A stretch of 64,000 bases of DNA from Brachionus koreanus (taxonomy: Eukaryota; Rotifera; Eurotatoria; Ploima; Brachionidae), in contig PJRA01000508.1 of NCBI GenBank assembly GCA_016987375.1, positions 1,010,592 through 1,074,591 of the forward strand. The letters are read 5' to 3'. Position 1 is the stretch's first letter. Every line of letters starts with the position of its first letter. Shown here piece by piece: positions 49,207 through 60,190 of the stretch. The notes below the pieces were generated by a model that was not told where the DNA came from, did no database searches, and was given only the letters and a program-made list of their open reading frames with translations. The position numbers and the translations under genes were made by a program.

Positions 49207-52200
49207 ATGTCCTATTCAAATAGTTTCGATTCAATCAAGAATATATTCCAGCATCCTAAATCTAGAGTCAAGTTTGACTTGAAAAATGCTGACTTGGACT
49301 TAATACAAACTAGTGCCTTATTTGATAGAACTTTGTACTTAAACCGTTTGACTTCTACAATGATTGAATCTGCATCAGCTAATTTATTTTCAAGTCTTGA
49401 TTCTGACTTGGGTTTGAAAAAATATCCATTTAAGCAAAAAAGCAATAATTTTAAAATGTTTATAATGAATAAACCTACGGTTCGCCTTGAGTCAATTCAA
49501 GAAAAAAACGCTAAATCTCAGCTAGAATTTAGAAAGGAAACTTCTCAATTAAAAAAAGAACCCTTGCCATATATAAGTCCATACAGAATTCATAGATTAA
49601 ACAGAAAGGTTAATTTAAATGCCGTTTCATAGGAGTTTTTAAGAATCAAACAATTAATTTATTTTTTAAAGCCTAAGACCAAAACTAATCAAACGAACAA
49701 GTTCAAAACAAAGAATCAAAAAAAGCTCAAAGAGAAAAGTCTTGAAATTGATTTGAATGAAGAGGCAGAAAATTTGGACAAATTGGAACAAGATGCAGAG
49801 GATGAAAAACAGCTTAAACTGCTGGATGACATTGAAAACGGAGCTGATATTGAAGATATTGATTTAACTACTGAAGATTGGATTAATGTTAATCCTACTG
49901 AAATAACTAAACGCTATGATATGTTGAGAAAATACGTAATCATTTTTTTGAATTTTATATAACATACTATATCTATTTTTGCTTTAGGCAACTGCTAAAA
50001 TTAATATATTGAGAAAAAATTATGAAACACTTGAGACTAATGATAAAGAAAAAATTGAAAAACTCAAAAAGCAATATTTTGATCATAAAAAATTATGGGA
50101 AACTGTATTTAATTTGGAATGTTAAATTTTTTTTATTTTAATTTATTACAGGAAAGATTGGTCCTTTTGAACATGAAAGATATGGAATTAAAATGGGATC
50201 AAGAAAGATCTGATTATTTGGATCAGGCAGAATTGGCTTACAAGCTTCAAATTCAGGCACAAGACGCAGCTGAGAATGCCATCAAACAACTGGAAGATTT
50301 CATAACTGAGGACGCAAAATTAGACAGGGAAAATGCTGAAAATACAATTCAAATCTTAAGGGAAAGGTCTCGTACCTATACTAGTTTGAGTATGGGCAAT
50401 AAAGAAGACCGACTTGAGGATGATCTAAATAATCATATAGTATTTTTTTTAATTTTATTCTTATGCAAACTATCTACTTTTTAAAAAGAGTGAAAAAATA
50501 CAAGTTGTAGTTGATAATCACACAATTAAATTTCCAAATAAAATATCTATGGATAAAATAATCGATTACATCAATTTTGAATCATCAAATAAGTACACTT
50601 TGATATTAAGCCATGCGTCAAACACAAATAGTCGACCAAATACTAGAAATGAAAAAACGAGTGCCAATTCTCAGTCACCAAATAGAAATAAATCTAGTCT
50701 TAGATACTCTAACAGAGAGCTTACAAATATTAGTGTAGCAAGTGAAAGAAAAAGTTCTAAATACAAAAAAACTGAAAATGATTTTGAACAAAATGGAGAT
50801 TTGGTTGAACAAGTCCTAAATAAGGTAAAATAAATTCGTTGTGTCAATTTTTAGAATTTTTTTATTTATCTAATTTTATTTGTAAATTGTTAAAATGTGT
50901 AGCTATTTGTTAATTTGTTCATTTATTTATTTGTATTTCTGCAAGGAGCTTAAGCTCGGTACAGAAAATTTATTTGTATTTCTGTACGTCAAAACGCGTC
51001 AGCCCTCCCTAACATATCTCTCACTCAACTCAAAAAGTCAATTTGAAACTGTCAGTAATTTAAGTTAATTATATGCCTCATGATGTAATATATTGGAGGG
51101 AGTATCATATCTTAGTTTTAATGTAGAACGAACCGCTGAATTTTGGATTACTTCTAATCTTTTTATATTAGTTTCTGAAAGAGAGTTAAGACAAGGGAAA
51201 GAGTAATCTAGAATAGACCCAATCAAAGATTTATAAAGGTTTCCTAAAGTTCTAAAGTCAAGGCCCCATTTTTTATTTGACAAGATTTTGATTAAGTTTA
51301 GCCTTGAATTGCAACTTTCTTTAATTTCTTCTATCATTGAAGAAAAGGTTAGTTTAGAATCGAATTTAATACCTAGTAACTTTAATTCTTTTAGGGTTTC
51401 GATTTTATTCCCATAAATCCTTAATTAAACATAGAACTTTATTTTTTATTTTTAGTAAAAATCATTGAGAAAGACTATGCAACCGAAATCTTAATTTTCC
51501 ACTTGAAAAGTCACTGTTCTAATTCAACTAAGTACTTATTTATCTTACTTTCTATATTTCTATTTTTTTATAAATAAAAAAAAATGACAACATCGTCTGC
51601 AAAGAGGACTGAATATTCATTATTAGATTTATTTGTTGTAGGAATATCATTAATAAACATACTAAATAATAAACGACTAATATCTGATCCTTGAGGAACG
51701 CCAGCAGATATCTTGAATTTATCACTAATGTGATCAATTATATTTACTTTAAATGTTCTACAGTTAAGAAACAATTTAATCCAATATATTAAATAGACAG
51801 GTATATTTATCTTTATCAGCTTGTAAATTATGCCCTCATACCAAACCTTGTCGAAAGCTTTGGAAATGTCAAAAAATAAGCCACATATTTTTTCTTTCCA
51901 TTAAATGATTCGACAACTTTTTGGATAAGGAAAACTAAATGATTGTTGATTTCCTAAATTCGTAATATTTGATGAAAAATTTATGTTATTAGGTTTTTAC
52001 ACAAAATAATTTTTTGATTCCTTTTGGCTTAAACATTTTAATTAATGCTTTAATTTTATTATTTTTGCTAATATTCTTATTTTAATTTAACTAATTGTTA
52101 TTTAAAATGAAAAATAAAGGTTATAACTGATGATGAAGCTATGCTAACAGAGTTAAGAAATACTGTTAAAAGTCGAAGCTCACTTAGATCAAAGCATTTA

Positions 52201-55200
52201 GCACAATTGGAAGCCAACAAAGATAAACTTAATGAATTAAAAACATTGGCGGCGCAAAAATTTATTGGCATGGATCAAGATGTTTCTTTTGATGAAGGTA
52301 AATCTTTACTTCATTAAAATAAATTTTGAACTTATCATGAAAAAATTTTTCATTATAGAAAAATAATTAATTCTTCATAATTCTTAATAGTTAGAGCTGG
52401 AATCTATCGATTAAAAGAAGTATTCAAAAAAAAATTATTTTATTGAAATACTTAAGAGATAATTAACTGATTTAGATATTTTAAAAAATATCAATGTTTG
52501 ATTTTAGCATATTTCGAGTAATAATCATATCATCACTCATATTCGCACTTTGTTTTTTGCATATAATTCCACAAATTCTAAAAACCCTTTCAATTGCAGA
52601 ATTAATATTTCAAGCTCATTTTAAAATTCTTCGGGCTCAGTAATCTTAAAGTCAAAGGCGTCATCGTCCATCAAAAGCCGATCAAAGAGTCTCCATCGTC
52701 ATTATTATTAGACCGATTCTCACTTAAATTGTGAAGATTCACTTCTTCTTCTTCTTCATTCAGAAAATTTAAATTTTAAATTTTTGAAAAAAATTGATAA
52801 TTCTTAAATCAAATAGATTAAAAATGATATATTTTTTTAAAGCTTTATGCTTAGATCTACAAATTAAAGCGTAATTAGAAAAGATGTCAGTGTTTTTTTT
52901 TTTGTTTTTTTAATCAAGTTTTGGAACTTGGTTAAAAGGTATACTTTCAATTGTTTGTTGAAATGCAATAATAAGAGCTATTAAATTTTGATTTTTAATG
53001 TAATGCTTATCTTTTGATTTAATTTTTTGAAAATTCAAACTTTATTTTCTTACTAATTTAATAATCCTAATAAATCTACAATTTATTTCTTGATTTTATT
53101 AGAGCTTGAATTCTCTTAATATTTTCTAAAGAAACCCTAAAAATTTAGTTGCAAAATTAATTGTAAATTTTCTAAGATAAGCTTTAAAAAATAGAAATGA
53201 AAATATATTTTTAAATTTAATTTTTAAATCAAAACACAGACCTGAATCGTTCACACGGTTCGAAACGAGACACTGCTTCTGAAAGAGTGAAAATGGTATC
53301 TGAATTAGTTCTTAATCGAGTAGCGTCTTCAAAAACACCTAAATCATCGTAATTTTTTTCATAATCTGACTTTCTTAAGGCTAATCTATATTTTTAAGCT
53401 CAAATTCTTCGATACTCTCACATCCAATTTTTCTTGAATACATAAAAGTTTATGATATAGTCAGCAGCTTCAAAAATCTGATTGAAAAAAATCTACCCTC
53501 ATCAGAAAAACAGTCAAATTATAGTAAATTTAAAGAACGATTAAATGGGCTTAAACCAGTCGAATATGATCAAAATTTGACAGTTACTCCTCAAATTATA
53601 AACATGACAGCCAATATAGACACAGTATTGAATGAAATCAAACTAATATTTTCAGAATTAATGGATGAAAATTTGGCACTCAAATATGATCTACTTGACA
53701 AGGATCAACAATTGGCTTCAAGAACGCGTCCAAGTACAGGAATGAATAATGAAATTGATCACATTGTTTTAGAGAGAGAAACTCAACTGGAAGAAAGAGA
53801 GGAAGCTTTAAAAGAGCTTGAGAAGGAAATCAATAAAAAAATTGAAAACAATTTTGGCAAAAATTCGGAATATGAATTAATAAAAAGTAATATTAGATAT
53901 TATAATTTTCATTTTTTATTATTAAATTAAAAATTAGATGATTACGAAAGTCTTCTGGCAAAATATGATTCAGAAACTAAATCTCTATCAAATCAAATAA
54001 AGTTAGATTACTTAATATAAAAAAAAATTATTTTTAAATTTTTTTTAGAACTTATAAAGATGAAATTGAGGATTTAAAGAATAGAAATTATGAGCTAATA
54101 AGGTCTAAATCTTTTGTGTTGCCACCGATTAAACGAAAGTCTGAAGATTACACCGCTACTCGATTAGTGATGTTTACCAAATTGGATGCAATCCAAAATG
54201 AAAAGCGAATGAGAAAAGGAATTTTTAAAGGTGTTCTATCTGAATCAGAATTTCAGGTATTTTTTTTTTATTTTCTAAAATTTGAGTCATTTTAAAGGCT
54301 AGCTTTAGAGAAAAAAAATTATTTATTATTTAAATTAAAGTATTCTAGCTTTTAATTTAAATAATTTTTTCTAATAACTTGAACTTTAAATAGCTGCTTT
54401 AAAGAATAAATAACGAGGTGAAACTAAAAATCTAGAATAGCTTTGGTAAAATTCACTATGCTCAAATTCAAAGAATCAGAAGCAATCTTTCTAAACTAAT
54501 ACATTAAGATATTGATGAAAATAATTTGCTTTTCGCAAAAGATAAATATAATATCATTTTCTCAAATTGTTAAGTGATAAATGAATAACAAAATTTATGA
54601 ACGATGTAGCTGGGAGAAATTTTTCCCTAAAGCAGAAAAAATTTTCAGAAATTTAAATTTTATGCAAATTATTTCTTAGCAAAATAAAAATATTTAGATT
54701 TTAAAAAAGTTTGTTCTAAATTTTTAAAAATTTCGATTTTCAAAATAAAATTTTCCATATTCAAAGCTTTAACTTTTCTTAAATTAGTATCATTTGTAAA
54801 AAAAATGCAAAAACTAAGTACACCAAACGCAGAAAAAAATTATAGATTTTAAATTTTATAAAAAAAAGTTATAATTAATTCGGCAAAATTTCAAAAAATC
54901 ATCAATTTTAATTAATTTTAATTGTGGTAAAAATATTAAATGAAATTATAAAATTGAATTTTAAAGAATTAACTTTAAATTTTTTTATTTCTTTGATTTT
55001 TGATTTCAATTGCAGATTTTGATTTGTTTAGAATTTTAACTCGATTTGCTCTGTCAAAATTCCAAAGCTCTAATATCATCACTTTAAAATCACTTTTGAC
55101 ATAAATGATTATTATTTATACAGAAAAAAATTCTGCTTGAAAATTACAATTCTTTTTTAGTCAAATAATAATAAATCTTAAATATGAATAAAAATAATTG

Positions 55201-57420
55201 TTGAATAAAATTTAATTTTTTATTTTTGAAAAGCGCGTTAAACTTCTCGGTATAATGAAAAATAATAAACGAAATAAAATAAATACTACTTATAATTTAT
55301 ATATTATTTCACAAATAGCTAAGCTTGATATTTTTGTAATTTACTAGCTTTCCTTTTGTATTTTTTAAACATTTCAATAAAAAACTTGAGTTTTACAAAA
55401 TTAAAAAAAAAAATTCGAAAAGATGAATTAAGATTTTGATTATAAAAACAAATACAATTTACAATAAGTGTGTTGGGTAGCGGCCAATAAGACGAGTTAA
55501 GTTTAAATTTTAAAAATCAAAAACAAATTACGCCTGCTACTTCTCATTTTTCTCATAAATTTAAATGTTTATTAATATTTGATTAGTTGACTTCATGAAA
55601 TGAATGTGTTGATTTATTCAAATGAAAAAAAATAAAAAAGATATTATTTTATTATTTCTTAAATATTTCATTAGATTTTACTTATATTAAAATCTAATCA
55701 ATGTAAGTTTTGAAATTAAATAATTGTTTTAATTTATAAACATTTTTTATTATTATTTTGATAATAAATATTATTTTCAAGAAAATTAAAACAAATATTT
55801 GCTTCAAAAAATAAGGTAAAAAATTCTTATCAAGATATTTAGTTTGAACTAAAACTTTGACAATATTTAATGATTTTTTGTTTTCCAAATATTTTTGGAA
55901 GCTTGAACTCAATGAATAAAATATTTTAGTTACTTTTATTGATTTTGATTAGCTAAATTTTTAAAATTATTTTTGTTTAGAATGTCAAAATTTTGATGGA
56001 TTCTTATATTAGAATGCAGGAGAACCGGCTAGTTAATTTGCTGAGTTTTTACTTGAAAACAAAACATATTCAATCAATAAAAGGTATATGTTTTTTTGAA
56101 AAAAAAATTCCTAAAAACCTTTCAAAAGACGGAATCCTAATTCCTTTTTAATCTCTTTTTAATTGCTCGCTGCGCCTTACAAGTTTAGAAAAAAAATTTA
56201 CCTTAAATCAATCGTTCATGCTTTTTACCTTTTTTTTACCAAAAAGATGCAATTAAATAAAAAAACAAATTTATTTCTTTAAATTCAATAGAGATCCGGT
56301 ACTTTTATTTTCTTTTTAACTTTAAGAAAATATTCACCAAGAAAATGGGGATAATATAAACACTGAATTATTTTCTGAAAAAATGCAAAGTCTTCACGAA
56401 AAAGTAAATATTTTTTTTTTAAATCTCAGTTAAAAAAAAAACTATTATTTGATAAAATTTTTTTTAACAGAAGGTCAATTATTATATGGAAAAATTTAGA
56501 AAACTAAAAGAAAGTCGAGTTAGTTTGGCGAACAAATTAAACCAAGCTTTGGATGATATTGAACAACAGTCTGGTATTTTTTTGGTTAAACCTTTCTTTT
56601 CCTATAAAGGAATGTAAGTAGATGTTCTTAACTATTTTTTAATTAAAAAGAAATAATCTAAAAATTAAGAGACACAAGCACTCATTTAAAAAAAATTAAC
56701 AATATTAGTAGAAGTACTTCAGCCAGACATATGGAAATCAAGCCTTTTGTAAAAAGTGAAAAGCTCGATCAAGTTCCAATAATCTACCAACGTCCTGCAT
56801 TAACTGATCCTAATATTTTAAGCTCAAGAGCTTTTAAAAAAACAAGCTGGAATGTAAATTTTTTTTAGTAAAAATAATGCTAAATTTCTCATGGCTTTAT
56901 TTAGATTGAGGATTCTTTTGTCCCCAAATCCGGATTTTATGATTCAACTAAATCAGGTGAAGACATGGGTCTGATTCTAGATACACCTAAAATTTTAGAA
57001 CTCGATATCAATAGAGTTTTAATAGCACAAAATAAAGTTTCGTAAGTAGCTAAATGATTGTTGAGTTTCCAATTATCCATAATTTTATAAGATCTTCAGT
57101 TGGTTCTAATGAAAACGAACAAAAAAATGTTCGATCATATTTGACATTTAATAGACCAAATGGAACAAATAAAAAAGAATTAAAACAAAGTAAAAATTAT
57201 TATAATTAAAATATAAAATATTTTGAATTTCAAAATTTTTGCTATTAGACACCGATATTCATTTAACCAGAAATTCACCGTCTCTTCCACCAATTGTTTC
57301 AAAAAAAATATCAAATGGTAATATTATTAAATTAATTTTTTATTTTGATCAATTTCATTTTAAGAAGAATCAAACATTATTCAAAATCGATTGTCAAGAA
57401 AGTCATCTGGTGAAAAATAA
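49207..57420 (+). CDS. Large coiled-coil protein, 18 exons, 1,084 residues, unknown family
   Basis: Exons: 49207-49608, 49672-49935, 49988-50104, 50152-50439, 50489-50824, 52120-52297, 53240-53348, 53465-53886, 53938-54001, 54049-54256, 55981-56083, 56327-56403, 56471-56613, 56670-56853, 56905-57041, 57092-57189, 57249-57317, 57365-57420. All 17 junctions use GT-AG and every phase closes on one stop, which strongly supports a single gene. Residues 135-400 are acidic then helical (LDKLEQDAEDEKQLKLLDD; QIQAQDAAENAIKQLEDFIT), followed by a Ser/Asn-rich linker, a second helical block near residue 660 (RETQLEEREEALKELEKEIN), and a low-complexity basic C-terminus. There is no signal peptide, membrane helix or enzyme motif. 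I do not recognise the family. It could continue from the gene ending at 48929, because AAG directly precedes its ATG in compatible phase. Confidence 0.7.
51060..51930 (-). mobile_element. LINE reverse transcriptase fossil in intron 5 of the coiled-coil gene
   Basis: Minus-strand fragments in order: a KAFDKVWYEG-like piece near 51865, then FKISAGVPQGSDISRLLFSM and YSVLFADDVVIF (51552-51774; motif with the catalytic FADD), then after a gap LGIKFDSKLTFSSMIEEIKE and LDYSFPCLNSLSETNIKRLE (51065-51400). Stops and frameshifts separate them. This keeps more of the palm domain than the other fossils here and is antisense to the host gene. Confidence 0.82.
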
Positions 57421-57944
57421 AATCTTAATTTAAAATTACTAGAATATTAAATATTATTTAATACTTGAATATTTTTATTTTAAATATTGTTTACCTAAAC
57501 CAGTGCCCTCATTTTATTTTTATATTTTATTTATAATAAAATTTTCTAAAAACAAACTCTTAAATGATTCTAATTCTTTAAAAATTTCAAATCGGATTTG
57601 TTTTTTTAATTTTAGAAAACAATTTAAAAAGTATATTGAAAAAATAATATCGGTGATTATTTTTCTAGATATCATTAAGACTTAATAATAACTTTTATTT
57701 AGTTTGATTTTGATCATAATCCTATTAAAACAAATGAAACTAATTTATCAAATATTTTTTTGAGTTTTAGTGGAGAAATCTTAATAAAAAATTTAATTCA
57801 TAATTTTAAAAATCAATAAGCTTTCAGCAAATTTGTTTTGTTCTTATTTTTCTAGAATAAAATTTATTATGCTTTGATCATCTCGTAAATTTAGTAGAAT
57901 CAACTATTATTTTCCATATAAGCAATAAAATTTTTTGTGAGCCA

Positions 57945-58160
57945 TTAGTCTTGAGATGTCTTGGACATGTACTCAGAATAAAAGCAAAAAAGAATACCAA
58001 AAAAGATTCTTCAATGAACACTCCAAGGGCGACGAAATGTAAGAAGATCAGCAATTACATGGAGGTCAACACGACAGAGCTCATCGAAATGGGAATGACG
58101 TGGAGAGAAGTGAAGGTGAAGAAAAAAGATCGATTTGATTGGTAATCAAAAGTGACGCTA
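57945..58160 (+). mobile_element. LINE C-terminal fragment (RTE/CR1-like LGHVLR tail)
   Basis: The plus strand reads RCLGHVLRIKAKKNTKKDS and, after a basic segment, TELIEMGMTWREVKVKKKDR followed by FDW. This is the well-known LINE tail RWLGHVLRM...TWxEAxxxAxDRxxW. It lies 500 bp after the coiled-coil gene stop. Confidence 0.75.
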
Positions 58161-59039
58161 TATGCTCCACACCGAGTAAATAAGGAAAATAAATATATTA
58201 CTTGTATAATTTGATTATAAAATAATCTATTAAAAATAAATAATCTGATATCTAAATCGTTTTATTATATTGTTTTAGCTACCTGATATTTAAATTAATT
58301 TTCGACTTTGAAAAATGCTAAATAAAAAATTTTAAAAAGTTTCATTTTTAAGTCTATATTTTTTTTCTTTTTATTGGGAAAATATTTTTTATAAAAAGTC
58401 AATATGGATCAAATTGATGTTCTGAATCGATGTTTTGATCACAAAGCTATCGATCTTTCTTGAATAAAAAATTCAAAGGTTTTTCTCCAATATTAATTTT
58501 TGACATTAGTTCATCTTCAATCAGGTTGCTGCCATCTTCAATTTTTCGGCTAATTTTAAATTAGTCTACTTTTTTAAAATTCTACTATTCAAGTTATGGC
58601 AGAACCATGTTTATAGCACTCTGAATAAAAATTTATGCTAAGAAGCACATTAACTATTTTTTTCAAAAAAGTTATTAACTTTTTTAAGATTTTTTACTTG
58701 AGAATTAAACTTGACCAGTTAAAAAATGGATCAGAAAAAAAAGCTTTATCAAGTTTAATAATTGCTTCTTTTGAAAAAAAACAAAGAGTTGAAAAATAAT
58801 CAAAATAAGCTAGAATAAATGTTTTTAAAAACTTTACTTAGGCAGAAGTTGATAAAAAGCATTTTTAAAACTAAAAAATTGATGTGAAGAGCTAACTATC
58901 AAAGGCAGCCAGAACAAAAGAGATATGCATATTTATTTTAAATCCTGCAAAACAACAAAATATTAGAAGCATTTATTTTTGTACCACATTTTGCTAGTTC
59001 ACGAGTTTATTTGCTTTGAAAATTCATCTGTAAGCGACA

Positions 59040-59085
59040 TAGGCATCCGGTGAACTATGTATTACATCCAGGATTTCGACTTGCA
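59040..59085 (-). repeat. Partial inverted match to the GTAACCAAATATGG repeat
   Basis: GAACTATGTATTACAT here is the reverse complement of words in 28985-29005 and is close to 42490-42510. Only this short piece matches, so it is weakly supported. Confidence 0.3.
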
Positions 59086-59399
59086 GGGTAGAACTTTTTC
59101 CAAAAAAAACAAACAGTTTAAAATTTAATGATGATCTTTAAAAATAAAGTTAAGACTAAGTTTACTACTAAAGAGAATTATTTCCCTTGAAGACTGAAAG
59201 TTGTCATTTTGATCCCGTGACTATTTTAAGACAAAAAGATCAAAAGAAACAAAAATTATTTGGCAAAAATTTGAAAATAAGATAATTTTTTCGCTTATAT
59301 TTTATGCTGATACAAAATTTATTTTTCTGCTATTAAAAAAAAAATTAAAATGATACTTATTTTGTTTATGTGATATTAATATTTTTTTATTAAGACATT

Positions 59400-60190
59400 T
59401 ATAGTGGCTTCAACGATAAGAAACTCACAGGAGCCGTCAACCACAAGGGAGTTGTCTGTCGCCAACAATTTTCATCCTCTTCTTCAGTGAAATAATAAAA
59501 GAATTACCTGAAAACATAAAAGTAGCCCTTTTCGTAAATGACCTGTGCATATGGATATCATGTCTTTTAATCGAGGATATAGAANNNNNNNNNNNNNNNN
59601 NNNNNNNNNNNNNNNNNNNNNNNNNNNNNNNNNNNNNNNNNNNNNNNNNNNNNNNNNNNNNNNNNCTTTCATTTAAACCACATTTTGAACAACTAGAAAA
59701 CTAATACCAAAAACAAATCTTATTAGAAGAATCAAAAACTTCAAATGGTCAAACTCAATCAAACTAAATCTAACACTATACAAGTCTCTCATTAGATCGC
59801 TATTCGACTACTGCTTCGTCATACTAAACGTCGGGACAGGAAAAATAAAGACATCGCTCCAAAAAATCCAAAACAAGTTACTAAAAATAGTCAAACACTT
59901 TCCAATTAAAACTATACATAAAGTATTAAAAGTAGAAACAATCGATGAAAGATAAAACAGCCTATTCACAAAATTCCTAATGAGTAAATCAAAACTTAAA
60001 GTCATTTAGAAAATGAAGTGGCCGAAGACGAACTTTCGTTCATTATTAAATTCGAAGATGAACAAAAGCTGCAACTGAGAATGGTCAAAATTTACAAGAG
60101 CAAGTTGTAGCGCCAACAGTCTGAAAGGTAGACCTCGCAAAAACCCAATCAGTGATCAAAATAAACCTGCGAGCAAAAGATCTAAGAACA
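59400..60190 (+). mobile_element. LINE reverse transcriptase fossil spanning an assembly gap
   Basis: Before the gap the plus strand reads PQGSCLSPTIFILFFSEIIK and then VALFVNDLCIWI, the reverse-transcriptase B and C motifs with the catalytic FADD changed to FVND. After the N run (59585-59665) it reads LNLTLYKSLIRSLFDYCFVI and LQKIQNKLLKIVKHFPIKT, the thumb region, then a stop. It is dead but relatively long. The remaining 57421-59399 contains only the LINE tail at 57945 and no gene. Confidence 0.8.
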
